A stretch of 14,731 nt of DNA from an uncultured Bacteroidota bacterium (GCA_902766265.1 CACXCY010000245.1:1-14731); one strand, 5' to 3'; shown: positions 1 to 7,788, counted from the first letter of the stretch. The notes: generated by a model not told the origin, from the sequence alone. Translations and numbers: made by a program.

Positions 1-220
1 CCATGGTGTAAATGCAAATAGACCATGGTGTAAATGCAAATAGACCATGGTGTAAACGCAAATAGACCATGGTGTAAATGCAAATAGACCATGGTGTAAA
101 TGCAAATAGACCATGGTGTAAATACAAATAGACCATGGTGTAAATACAAATAGACCATGGTGTAAATGCAAATAGACCATGGTGTAAATGCAAATAGACC
201 ATGGTGTACATTCAAAAACA
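1..220. repeat. Tandem array of a 22-base repeat, truncated by the window edge
   Basis: Nine full units start at 1, 23, 45, 67, 89, 111, 133, 155 and 177. Each begins CCATGGTGTAAATG and ends CAAATAGA. Unit 3 has one change (aacgc for aatgc), and units 6 and 7 share another (aatac). A tenth unit (199-220) has diverged in its second half, and 221-242 may be a more decayed eleventh. The array starts at base 1, so its true length is unknown. There are no unique spacers, so it is not CRISPR. Every unit carries TAA and TAG on the plus strand, but none of the nine intact units contains a stop codon on the minus strand in any frame. It lies just past the 3' end of dus. Function unknown. Confidence 0.95.
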
Positions 221-263
221 CATGGAGAAATCTCAAAAAACACAAGGGGAATTCGTGTGGAAG

Positions 264-1196
264 TCAGGCGTACTCTTCGAGAAGGCGCTCTAGGGCGGCG
301 ACTGTGGCGGGCAGTGTGGCGGCGTGGAGCACCTCGTTGCGGCGCGATTCGGTGAGGTGCAAGCTCCTGTAGCTGAGACACCAGTATTCTTTGATTTTGC
401 GCACCTTGGCCTCGTCGGTCACAGGACGCTCGAGGATGGCTGCCAGCAGCATGCGCAGGAAGTCGGCAGCCCGTCGCGGCGCGGTCTCCTCCCCTTTTAT
501 CTCGCAGGGCAGCAGCGGGTTGTAGAGCACACCACGGCCAATCATCACATCCTCCACCTGCGGGAAACGGCTGCGCAAGGCACGATAGTCGGCCGCCGTG
601 ACGATGTCGCCGTTGTAGATGACGCGGCTGTGTATCAGCGGCAGCACCTCGGCAAAGGTCGCCAGGTCGGGCACGCCGCCGTACTGCTGCCGGCCCGTGC
701 GCGGATGGACGGTGACACTCGCAATGGGATAGTCGTTCAGCACGGGTACGACGGCAAAGATTTCCCTCGGATTCGTGTAGCCCAGCCGCACCTTGACCGA
801 CAGGCGCGGCTTCAGCTGCGGCACCACCGCGTCGAGCACCGCACGCATCTCCTCCGGATGCGGCAGCAGCCCCGACCCGCGGTGCTTGGCCGCCACACGT
901 CGCATGGGGCAGCCCACGTTCCAGTTCACCTCGCCGTAGCCCAGCTCGTAGAGACGGTTGGCCAGCGCCACAAACTCCTCCGGCTCGCGCCCCAGCAGCT
1001 GCGGCACCACAGGCATCGCCCCCACGTTGCGCTCCGGCAACACGTCGTCCACCTTCTCCAGCGCGTGGCGCAAGTCGCCGTGCGTCAGCGAGAGAAACGG
1101 GCTCACCGCCAAGTCCAGCGCGCCGGGGAACACAGCGTTGTAGGCGCGGCGGAACATCACCTCCGTCAGTCCCTGCATCGGAGCCAGTATCAGCAT
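264..1196 (-). CDS. dus: tRNA-dihydrouridine synthase
   Basis: This is an FMN- and NADPH-dependent enzyme of the Dus family, which reduces uridine to dihydrouridine in the D-loop and related positions of tRNA. The 310-residue product opens with the family's LILAPMQGLTE motif. It carries the catalytic cysteine C96 in NWNVGCPMRRV, the SVKVRLG strand (133-139), HPRTGRQQYGG (164-174) for flavin and RNA contacts, NGDI (195-198) and the phosphate-binding IGRGVLYNP (219-227). The ATG at 1196 is chosen because the family motif starts there and AGGAAAGG lies about 9 bases upstream; the open frame runs on into cvpA but that part looks like antisense-frame noise. It begins 29 bases after cvpA and is probably cotranscribed. 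Whether it is a DusA, B or C type is not decided. Confidence 0.95.
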   Translation of the reverse strand: MLILAPMQGLTEVMFRRAYNAVFPGALDLAVSPFLSLTHGDLRHALEKVDDVLPERNVGAMPVVPQLLGREPEEFVALANRLYELGYGEVNWNVGCPMRRVAAKHRGSGLLPHPEEMRAVLDAVVPQLKPRLSVKVRLGYTNPREIFAVVPVLNDYPIASVTVHPRTGRQQYGGVPDLATFAEVLPLIHSRVIYNGDIVTAADYRALRSRFPQVEDVMIGRGVLYNPLLPCEIKGEETAPRRAADFLRMLLAAILERPVTDEAKVRKIKEYWCLSYRSLHLTESRRNEVLHAATLPATVAALERLLEEYA

Positions 1197-1225
1197 CGTG
1201 TCGCCCTTTCCTGTGCCCAGCGGCG

Positions 1226-1735
1226 TTACTGCTTCTTCAGCGAGAGCTCGTCGCGGTGCGTCGCCACATAATGTTTCAAACTTCCAATCAGGTGGTTGCC
1301 CACCTTGTTGATGGGCTGGTAGAGCACCGAGCCACTCTTCACCTCCTGTGTGAGCAGCGCGTCGTGGCGGTCGATGACATCCACGTAGTAAATCAGCACA
1401 CTCAGGATGCAGACGCATTTGAGCATGCCGGCCACGGCGCCGAGCAGATTGTTGAGAAATCCCACCTTTACCAGCTTGACGAAACCCTCCACCACGCGGC
1501 CCGCCACATAGGAGAGTATGACCACGGCCACAAACGTGATGAAGAAAGCCACCAGCACGGTGGTGTCGCCCTTGAGGCCGACCCACTGCGCCACCAGGTA
1601 GGAGAAGTGGATGGCCAGGTAAGCGCCCAGCATGATGCCCGCCAAAGCGGCCAGCTCGTAGATGATGCCCCGCTTGTAGCCCTTCCAGATAAAGAAGATG
1701 AGCGGCACGGCCAGGATAATGTCAAGTATGTTCAT
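1226..1735 (-). CDS. cvpA: CvpA family inner-membrane protein
   Basis: This 169-residue protein matches the CvpA (colicin V production) family in length and layout. Four hydrophobic helices lie at about 3-17, 26-43, 58-82 and 100-118, followed by a hydrophilic tail. The first helix is followed by the typical KGYKRGIIYELAAL stretch, and the segment around 94-105 (FLNNLLGAVAGM) is the usual glycine-rich family motif. In other bacteria CvpA has been linked to colicin V secretion and envelope or bile-salt stress, but its molecular activity is not established. The ATG at 1735 gives the standard N-terminus; no clear Shine-Dalgarno is visible, which is normal for Bacteroidetes. It is first in a likely two-gene transcript with dus. 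Confidence 0.9.
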   Translation of the reverse strand: MNILDIILAVPLIFFIWKGYKRGIIYELAALAGIMLGAYLAIHFSYLVAQWVGLKGDTTVLVAFFITFVAVVILSYVAGRVVEGFVKLVKVGFLNNLLGAVAGMLKCVCILSVLIYYVDVIDRHDALLTQEVKSGSVLYQPINKVGNHLIGSLKHYVATHRDELSLKKQ

Positions 1736-1770
1736 TGTCGGTGCTAATCAAGTGATTCTCTCAGTTCTCG

Positions 1771-1798
1771 GGCCGGCGGCGCATGCGCGCCGCCGGCC
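1771..1798. other. GC-only hairpin in the cvpA leader
   Basis: The arms GGCCGGCGGCG (1771-1781) and CGCCGCCGGCC (1788-1798) are perfect complements, 11 G-C pairs around the six-base loop CATGCG. There is no T run on either side, so it does not look like an intrinsic terminator. If the minus-strand -7 box at 1811-1818 is used, transcription starts near 1805 and this hairpin forms almost at the 5' end of the cvpA-dus mRNA, where such stems can protect a transcript from decay. That role is inferred. Confidence 0.8.
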
Positions 1799-1810
1799 TC
1801 TTTCGGACTG

Positions 1811-1818
1811 CAAAATTA
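1811..1818 (-). promoter_or_regulatory. Predicted promoter (-7 box) of cvpA-dus
   Basis: On the minus strand this reads TAATTTTG, an exact match to the Bacteroidetes -7 consensus TAnnTTTG. It lies in the left arm (1805-1820) of a perfect 16-base inverted repeat whose right arm carries the plus-strand -7 box. No good -33 TTTG is visible at the expected distance. The implied leader of cvpA is about 70 bases. Confidence 0.6.
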
Positions 1819-1849
1819 CATCTTTTCCGCGACATACGGATTTTTTGTG

Positions 1850-1857
1850 TAATTTTG
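1850..1857 (+). promoter_or_regulatory. Predicted promoter (-7 box) of the histidine kinase gene
   Basis: TAATTTTG matches TAnnTTTG exactly and sits in the right arm (1848-1863) of the inverted repeat, 27 bases from the left arm. The implied start near 1864 leaves a leader of about 60 bases before the ATG at 1924. It also argues against any upstream in-frame start near 1783, which would lie before the promoter. The -33 region (TTTTCC, 1823-1828) is a poor match. Confidence 0.6.
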
Positions 1858-1923
1858 CAGTCCTTTTCAACACCGACACCCGTGCCGCTCCCACGGCCCA
1901 CGCGTCGCCAAACAGAACACCCC

Positions 1924-3450
1924 ATGGCACCCAACGACCATCCCACCCGTCGGCGCACCTCGCGCAACATCAAATGGATAGTGCTCGCCGTCACCGTGCT
2001 GCTGGCACTCGCCGCCCTATGGGAGGTCAACAACATCTCGCGCCAGATACGCATCTCCGAACAGCAGAAAGTGCAGATTTGGGCCGCCGCCATCGGACAG
2101 AAAGCACAGCTGGTCAGCTACACCGAAGCATTCTTCAACGAGGTGGCCGCCGAAGAGCGCAGCAAGATGGAGCTCTACACCCGCGCCCAGCAGATAGCGT
2201 TCACCCAGCCCCTCAACAACACCGTGGGACTCTTCTTTACAGACTATATCATCGCCAACCGCACTATTCCTGTCATCGTTACCGACGGCGACTCCAATTC
2301 ACGCATCTCCGCCTTCAACAACATTGAACTTCCAGAGGGATGCACACGCCTCGCCGGCGACCTATACACCGAGTTCACCCACGAAGAGCCCATCCCCTAC
2401 CGCGTATGGGGCATGCCCTTCGTACTATATTATAAGGAGTCGCGCATATACACCGACCTCCGCAAGGTGCTCAACAGTCTCACCCAGTCGCTCCTCGACG
2501 AAATCACCAACAACTCCGTCACCGTCCCCGTACTGGTGGTCGACAGTTTGCAGGAATATGTCATCGGTAGCGGCAACCTGCGCGAACGCGAATTTGACGA
2601 GCCCGACCGTCTGGCCAACAAACTATGCGAGATGGCAGAGGAAAACGACCCCATCGAGATACGCCTGCCCGACAACAACCGCGCCTACGTCTTCTACGAA
2701 AGCACCCCCCTGCTCAAAGCCCTCCGCTGGGTGCCCCTACTCTACATCTTCATCATCCTCGTCCTACTCCTTGTCTCCTATTATCTCTTCCGCACTGCCC
2801 GCAGCAACGAGCAGAACCGTATCTGGGTAGGCATGGCCAAAGAGACCGCCCACCAGCTGGGAACCCCCATCTCCTCGCTCATCGCCTGGACCGAATACCT
2901 GAAGGACAAGACCTTCGAGGAGAAGTACGCCGTAGAGATACGCAAAGACCTCGACCGACTGGAGACTATCACGCATCGCTTCTCCAAAATTGGCTCCGTA
3001 CCCGAACTGGCACCCGAGAACGTCTGTGAAGTCATACAGAGCGCCATTGACTACCTGCAGAACCGCACTTCCAAGAAAGTCAAGTTTGTCACCAGCTTTC
3101 CCGACGAACCCGCTGTTGTGCCGCTCAACCGCTACCTCTTCGAATGGGTAGTCGAGAACATCTGTAAGAATGCCATCGATGCCATGAACGGCAACGGAAC
3201 TTTCACTGTCATCGTGAGCGGTGACGCCCGTAATGTCATTATCGACCTAGGCGATACAGGCAAAGGCATTCCACCGTCGATACAGAAACATATCTTCGAA
3301 AGCGGATTCACCACCAAGCAACGTGGCTGGGGACTGGGACTCTCACTGGCCCACCGAATCATCAACGACTACCATCGCGGCAAGATATTCCTTAAATACT
3401 CCATCGAAGGACAAGGCACCGTGTTCCGCATACTCCTGCGTCGCAATTAA
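1924..3450 (+). CDS. Membrane sensor histidine kinase, orphan
   Basis: This 508-residue kinase has a short basic cytoplasmic N-terminus, a first membrane helix at about 18-34, a periplasmic sensor region of about 230 residues (35-267) of no recognised fold, and a second helix at 269-289. The cytoplasmic kinase core follows: H-box KETAHQLGTPISSL with phospho-acceptor H310, N-box ENICKNAIDAM with N416, G1 box DTGKGIP (444-450) and G2 box GWGLGLSL (468-475). All catalytic boxes are intact. It should autophosphorylate on H310 and pass phosphate to a response regulator, but none is encoded within the window. The ATG at 1924 is the first in-frame ATG after the predicted promoter and gives a normal signal-anchor. 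A hydrolase gene follows 49 bases later on the same strand and may be cotranscribed. The signal it senses is unknown. Confidence 0.9.
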   Translation: MAPNDHPTRRRTSRNIKWIVLAVTVLLALAALWEVNNISRQIRISEQQKVQIWAAAIGQKAQLVSYTEAFFNEVAAEERSKMELYTRAQQIAFTQPLNNTVGLFFTDYIIANRTIPVIVTDGDSNSRISAFNNIELPEGCTRLAGDLYTEFTHEEPIPYRVWGMPFVLYYKESRIYTDLRKVLNSLTQSLLDEITNNSVTVPVLVVDSLQEYVIGSGNLREREFDEPDRLANKLCEMAEENDPIEIRLPDNNRAYVFYESTPLLKALRWVPLLYIFIILVLLLVSYYLFRTARSNEQNRIWVGMAKETAHQLGTPISSLIAWTEYLKDKTFEEKYAVEIRKDLDRLETITHRFSKIGSVPELAPENVCEVIQSAIDYLQNRTSKKVKFVTSFPDEPAVVPLNRYLFEWVVENICKNAIDAMNGNGTFTVIVSGDARNVIIDLGDTGKGIPPSIQKHIFESGFTTKQRGWGLGLSLAHRIINDYHRGKIFLKYSIEGQGTVFRILLRRN

Positions 3451-3499
3451 TATATTGTATAGAAGCAGCCCAACCTGTCCTTCACAACTGAACACTGTC

Positions 3500-4546
3500 A
3501 TGAAAAGAATCGTTCTGATAATCGTTCTCATCGCCACCGCACTCACCGCCGGTGCACAACAGTTCACCTCCTATCGCAACACCGTGCCCGACGCCTACAA
3601 CTTCTGGGTATACACTCCCGACGGTTACGACAACACATACGAAGTAAAGCCCGTCATCCTCTTCCTGCACGGCGCCAGTCTCTGTGGCAGCGACCTGAAC
3701 CGGGTGATGCGCTACGGTCCGCTCGATGCCCTCAAGCGGGGACTGCACATCGATGCCGTCATCATCGCGCCCCAAAACCCTGGCGGTGCCTGGAAACCAT
3801 CCAAACTGATGAAAATTATCGAATGGGTAGAAGAACATTATGTTGTCGACACCGACCGTCTCTATGTGCTGGGCATGAGTTTGGGCGGCTATGGCACCCT
3901 CGACTTCACTGGTACATATCCCGACAAGGTGGCTGCTGCCATGGCTCTCTGTGGCGGCGCTAACCTGCGCAACGGCTATTGCGGCCTTAATGATGTCCCT
4001 CTCTGGATTTTGCACGGCACCGCCGACCGCCAAGTAGGGCTGAAAGAATCACAGAAGGTAGTCAACGCTATGGAACGTTGCGGCAGTACTGATCGACTTA
4101 TCTTCACCAAATTGCCCGGCGTGAACCACGGTGGTCCTGCCCATGCATTCTATATCAGCGATACATACGACTGGCTATTCGAGCACCGCCTGTCCGACCC
4201 GGGACGCCCCGTCAACGAAAGCTACACCATCACCCCCGAGTCGTTCCACAACGTATATCGGAAGCTCACCCCTCGCAAGATACCCGTTGCCTCTAGTTCC
4301 TCCAAAGGAAACGCCAAAGCATCCCCTGCCCTGTCCGACAATGACAGTCAGTCAAATGATACAAAGCCCGTAGCAAAAAACAGTATGCCAAACAACGGCG
4401 ACCCCGTGTACCACACCATTCGCAAAGGCGACACTTTGGGACACATCGCCGCCCGTTACCACACCACGGTGAATAAAATCTGTCAGCTAAACAACATCCG
4501 CTCCACCACGGTACTCCAAATCGGCAAGAAACTTCGGGTAAAGTAA
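3500..4546 (+). CDS. Secreted esterase-like alpha/beta hydrolase with C-terminal LysM domain
   Basis: The 348-residue product starts with a signal peptide (1-19, cleavage near TAGA-QQ). Residues about 22-232 form an alpha/beta hydrolase of the esterase / prolyl-oligopeptidase-like type: oxyanion strand VILFLHGAS (52-60), nucleophile elbow GMSLG with S127, then likely acid D176 (HGTADRQ) and H210 (PGVNHGG), so the triad appears complete. A Ser/Asn/Lys-rich linker (about 264-302) leads to one LysM domain (304-348: YHTIRKGDTLGHIAARY, ending LQIGKKLRVK), which binds N-acetylglucosamine in peptidoglycan or related glycans. It is therefore probably a cell-wall-tethered periplasmic or surface esterase. 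The substrate (an acetylated or feruloylated glycan, or a lipid) cannot be read from sequence. The longer open frame upstream overlaps the kinase gene; the ATG at 3500 is chosen because the signal peptide begins there. Confidence 0.88.
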   Translation: MKRIVLIIVLIATALTAGAQQFTSYRNTVPDAYNFWVYTPDGYDNTYEVKPVILFLHGASLCGSDLNRVMRYGPLDALKRGLHIDAVIIAPQNPGGAWKPSKLMKIIEWVEEHYVVDTDRLYVLGMSLGGYGTLDFTGTYPDKVAAAMALCGGANLRNGYCGLNDVPLWILHGTADRQVGLKESQKVVNAMERCGSTDRLIFTKLPGVNHGGPAHAFYISDTYDWLFEHRLSDPGRPVNESYTITPESFHNVYRKLTPRKIPVASSSSKGNAKASPALSDNDSQSNDTKPVAKNSMPNNGDPVYHTIRKGDTLGHIAARYHTTVNKICQLNNIRSTTVLQIGKKLRVK

Positions 4547-4566
4547 CGCCTGTTGAGCGCGGGTTG

Positions 4567-5619
4567 TTACTTCTCGTCCGCCATCACTTGACGTATGGCA
4601 GCGAGGAAATCATTGACATCCTGCTCCGTAGTGTCGAAAGAGCACATAAATCGCACCACATCGGCTGCTTCATCCCAGTCATAGAAGAAATAGTGGTCAA
4701 GCAGTTTGTGCCAAGCGTTGCGAGGCATCTTCACAAAAACGCTGTTCACCTGCACAGGATACATCACCTTCACGCCCTCTTGATGTTTCAACCCCTCATA
4801 TAGAAGCTGCGCCATAGCGTTGCTGTGCTCTGCGTTGCGTCGCCAGACACCTGTTTCGATATAGGCCGCCAACTGGACAGCGATGAATCGCATCTTGGAA
4901 CAGAGCTGCGACATCTGTTTGCGACGATACTTCATCTCCATATCAAGAGCAGGATTGAGTATGACGGCACACTCACCCATCAAGAGTCCGTTCTTGGTAC
5001 CTCCGAACGACAAACAATCAACGCCCTGGTCTGTAGTCATCTCACGAAACGTCACCTCACGCCCCATCTGGCTGCTCAGCGCCACAATGGCATTGGCAAT
5101 ACGTGCGCCATCCATGTGGAGATACATATTGTAACTGTGAGCCAAATCGGCCAGAGCCCGAATCTCGTCAAGGGTGTAGAGCGTACCCAGCTCGGTAGAC
5201 TGGGTGATGGATATGGCACGCGGCTGGGAGTGATGCTCAAAGCCGAAACCATGCAACTGCGTCTTGACCAATTCAGGGGTCAGTTTTCCATCGGGGGTGC
5301 TTACCGTGAGTAACTTGCATCCCACGATGCGTTGGGGTGCTCCACACTCGTCCACGTTTATGTGCGCCGTATCGGCACACACCACCGCATGGTGGGAACG
5401 ACACATGGCATCGATATTCAGCACATTGGCACCAGTGCCGTTGAACACAAAATATACTCCGGCCTGTTGCCCGAAGAGCTGCTTGAACAGCGACACTGTC
5501 CGCTGGCAGTACTCATCGTCGCCATAGGCAAGTGCATGTTCCACGTTGGCCTTCTCAATGGCCTCCATTATCTCAGGACTGATGCCCGAATGGTTGTCGC
5601 TTCCAAATCCACGTTTCAT
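4567..5619 (-). CDS. ltaE: Low-specificity L-threonine aldolase
   Basis: This is a fold-type I PLP enzyme of the threonine aldolase / beta-eliminating lyase family, cleaving L-threonine or allo-threonine to glycine and acetaldehyde in the cytosol. The 350-residue length is typical. Visible hallmarks are the N-terminal FGSDNHSGISPEI, GDDEYCQRT (33-41), the NGTGAN phosphate loop (60-65), H86 expected to stack on PLP, MDGARIANA (169-177) whose D170 contacts the pyridine nitrogen, and the Schiff-base lysine K209 in SFGGTKNG. It begins 45 bases after rho on the same strand with no terminator or -7 box visible between them, so it may be read from the rho transcript. Its end is 20 bases from the end of the convergent hydrolase gene. 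Glycine made here could feed the glycine cleavage system, of which gcvH lies nearby. Confidence 0.92.
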   Translation of the reverse strand: MKRGFGSDNHSGISPEIMEAIEKANVEHALAYGDDEYCQRTVSLFKQLFGQQAGVYFVFNGTGANVLNIDAMCRSHHAVVCADTAHINVDECGAPQRIVGCKLLTVSTPDGKLTPELVKTQLHGFGFEHHSQPRAISITQSTELGTLYTLDEIRALADLAHSYNMYLHMDGARIANAIVALSSQMGREVTFREMTTDQGVDCLSFGGTKNGLLMGECAVILNPALDMEMKYRRKQMSQLCSKMRFIAVQLAAYIETGVWRRNAEHSNAMAQLLYEGLKHQEGVKVMYPVQVNSVFVKMPRNAWHKLLDHYFFYDWDEAADVVRFMCSFDTTEQDVNDFLAAIRQVMADEK

Positions 5620-5664
5620 GGGGAAGATAGTTTGAAATGTTGATTGCGCTATTCTCTCTTGATG

Positions 5665-7626
5665 CTATTTGTCCATCGTCATGAGTAGTTCTTCGTTGCT
5701 CTTGGTACGATCCATATATTTCTGCAAGAACTCCATGGCCTCAATTGAATTCAGGTCGGCCAGCTGGTTGCGCAGCACCAACGTCCTACTCAGGATGTCG
5801 GGCGCCACCAACAAGTCGTCTCGACGGGTGCTGGAAGCCACCAAGTCGATGGCGGGGAAGATACGTTTGTTGGACATCTTGCGATCCAGCTGCAACTCCA
5901 TGTTGCCCGTACCCTTGAATTCCTCAAAAATCACATCGTCCATCTTGGATCCCGTTTCCGTCAAGGCGGTAGCGATGATGGTGAGCGAACCACCGTTTTC
6001 AATATTACGGGCGGCACCAAAGAAACGCTTGGGTTTCTGTAATGCATTGGCTTCCACACCACCGGAGAGCACTTTGCCCGATGCTGGCTGCACCGTGTTG
6101 TATGCACGTGCCAAACGTGTAATGGAGTCGAGTACGATAACTACGTCATGTCCGCACTCGGTCAGACGTTTGGCCTTTTCGAGCACCAGATTGGCTATCT
6201 TCACATGACGGTCGGCCGGCTCGTCAAAGGTCGAAGCAATCACCTCGGCATCCACACTACGCTGCATATCGGTCACCTCCTCTGGACGTTCATCAATGAG
6301 AAGCACCATCAGGTAAACTTCAGGATGATTGTAGGCAATGGCGTTGGCCACCTCTTTCAGCAGTGTCGTCTTACCTGTCTTGGGTTGTGCAACGATAAGA
6401 CCACGCTGCCCCTTTCCTATCGGCGTGAACATATCGATAATGCGTGTGGAACGCGTCTCACTCGGGTGACCTGTCAATTTAAACTTGTCCTGGGGAAACA
6501 GCGGCGTTAGCGACTCAAAGGGTATACGGTCACGCACCTGTTCCGGCGTCAGCCCATTGATTTCCTTCACTTTTACGAGAGGAAAATACTTGTCGACCTC
6601 TCTGGGGGGACGGATAGATCCAACCACAGTGTCGCCTGTCTTCATGCTATAGGCACGTATCATATTGGCCGATACATATACATCGTCGGGCGACGGCAGA
6701 TAGTTGTAGTCCGACGAACGGAGAAAGCCATAGCCGTCATTGGTCACCTCAAGCACACCTTCTGTATCCACAACACCTTCGAGCATCGAGACCATCTCGT
6801 TGTAACGCTGCTCACGATAGCGACGCGAGTTGACGCCGCTCGGTTCCTGCATATCACGGGATGGCGACTCAGTATCTTCTTGTTTGGGTTGAGCTTGCTT
6901 GGGAGAATCCCCCTGCGGCGCAGGTGCTGCCGGTTCGGGATGTTGCTGCACAGGTTGAGGCGTTTCCGTAACAGGATTGACCTCAGTCGCAGCTGCCTGC
7001 TGCACATCTGTGGGCTGTTTCTTGGGACGACCACGTTTGCGCTTGGCCGGAGATTCTGCCACTGGAGTTGGGTCGTCAGGTTGATGCACCGCATCGGCTG
7101 ACGGAATCGATGTTTCTTCATGCACAGGAGACACATCATGGTGGACAGGCACATCGTTGGCAACCACATTCGGAGTGACGGATGTCGGAAGCTCATCCGC
7201 ATCACGACGTATCAATAGTCGCCCGCTGGGGCTGACCACTTCGGGAATATCGGAAAATACAGGAACCTCTATCGAACTGATACTGTCATCCTTCTGGATG
7301 GGCGCAATCGGTTCCGGTTTACTGGTGTTGACGGCAGGCGTTCCAGCAGGTGTACTCTTTGCATTTTTACGTTTTTTGCGTTGCGTCGGCATATTGGATC
7401 CGGCTATAGGTTGCAATGTTTTGCGGGCACGCCGCTGGCGTGGTTCCGATTCCGCTGATGATTCTTTCGCCATATCCTCCTGCGAGGGGTTCTTGGCTTG
7501 GTTCTCCAAAATCTGAAACACTAAATCGTTCTCCGAAAAACGGGAGGGAAGAAAGATACCGACCTTCTTGGCAATGTCAACAAGTTCGCTTTTGTCTTTC
7601 TGTTCAAGGTCTTTTTTATAGTACAT
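5665..7626 (-). CDS. rho: Transcription termination factor Rho with long disordered insert
   Basis: Rho is the hexameric RNA-dependent helicase that ends transcription. The 653-residue product is much longer than the roughly 420 residues of E. coli Rho. Order of parts: Rho_N helical domain (about 1-45), a low-complexity insert rich in P, Q, E, S and K (about 46-280), the cold-shock RNA-binding domain (GVLEVTNDGYGFLRSSDYNYL split over 290-310), and the RecA-like ATPase with Walker A AQPKTGKTT (413-421), Walker B VLLIDERPEEV (441-451), Q-loop and R-loop regions. The insert has an AT-hook-like KRGRPKK near residue 200 and basic clusters near 65-90. I chose the ATG at 7626 (MYYKKDLEQ), which fits the family N-terminus; a TTG at 7668 would add 14 residues of poorer fit. 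Neighbours: ltaE downstream, gcvH divergent upstream. Confidence 0.96.
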   Translation of the reverse strand: MYYKKDLEQKDKSELVDIAKKVGIFLPSRFSENDLVFQILENQAKNPSQEDMAKESSAESEPRQRRARKTLQPIAGSNMPTQRKKRKNAKSTPAGTPAVNTSKPEPIAPIQKDDSISSIEVPVFSDIPEVVSPSGRLLIRRDADELPTSVTPNVVANDVPVHHDVSPVHEETSIPSADAVHQPDDPTPVAESPAKRKRGRPKKQPTDVQQAAATEVNPVTETPQPVQQHPEPAAPAPQGDSPKQAQPKQEDTESPSRDMQEPSGVNSRRYREQRYNEMVSMLEGVVDTEGVLEVTNDGYGFLRSSDYNYLPSPDDVYVSANMIRAYSMKTGDTVVGSIRPPREVDKYFPLVKVKEINGLTPEQVRDRIPFESLTPLFPQDKFKLTGHPSETRSTRIIDMFTPIGKGQRGLIVAQPKTGKTTLLKEVANAIAYNHPEVYLMVLLIDERPEEVTDMQRSVDAEVIASTFDEPADRHVKIANLVLEKAKRLTECGHDVVIVLDSITRLARAYNTVQPASGKVLSGGVEANALQKPKRFFGAARNIENGGSLTIIATALTETGSKMDDVIFEEFKGTGNMELQLDRKMSNKRIFPAIDLVASSTRRDDLLVAPDILSRTLVLRNQLADLNSIEAMEFLQKYMDRTKSNEELLMTMDK

Positions 7627-7752
7627 ATAAAGTATTAAAGGAATGATTCTTTTTTCAAATTCCACCAATCGGTAGAATTGTTAAAGAAAAATACTGATTA
7701 ATAAGATGTAATGAATAATTACAGATGTCTTCTCTGACTCGATTTGACAATG

Positions 7753-7760
7753 CAAAGATA
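7753..7760 (-). promoter_or_regulatory. Predicted promoter (-7 box) of rho
   Basis: The minus strand reads TATCTTTG, matching TAnnTTTG. The implied start near 7747 gives rho a leader of about 120 bases. No canonical -33 TTTG is visible. A long rho leader would be consistent with the autoregulation known for rho in other bacteria, but nothing in the sequence proves it. Confidence 0.5.
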
Positions 7761-7788
7761 CTCATTTTCTCCAACAATCATAAAAAAA

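Noticed and set aside
1..220. CRISPR array
   Set aside because: The units are directly adjacent with no unique spacers, and no cas gene is in the window.
324..1271. A 315-residue plus-strand frame opposite dus
   Set aside because: It is rich in His, Arg and Gln without any fold signal, and is antisense to a clear Dus gene with intact motifs.
264..1586. A 440-residue minus-strand frame that would extend dus by 130 residues
   Set aside because: The extra N-terminus overlaps cvpA in another frame and has no domain character; the Dus family motif starts at the ATG at 1196, which has its own ribosome site.
1783..1923. Longer N-terminus for the histidine kinase
   Set aside because: The ATG at 1783 lies upstream of the predicted promoter and the added residues are read from the inverted repeat; the ATG at 1924 gives a normal membrane anchor.
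7627..7668. TTG start for rho
   Set aside because: It adds 14 residues that do not fit the usual Rho_N start; the ATG at 7626 does. It cannot be fully excluded.
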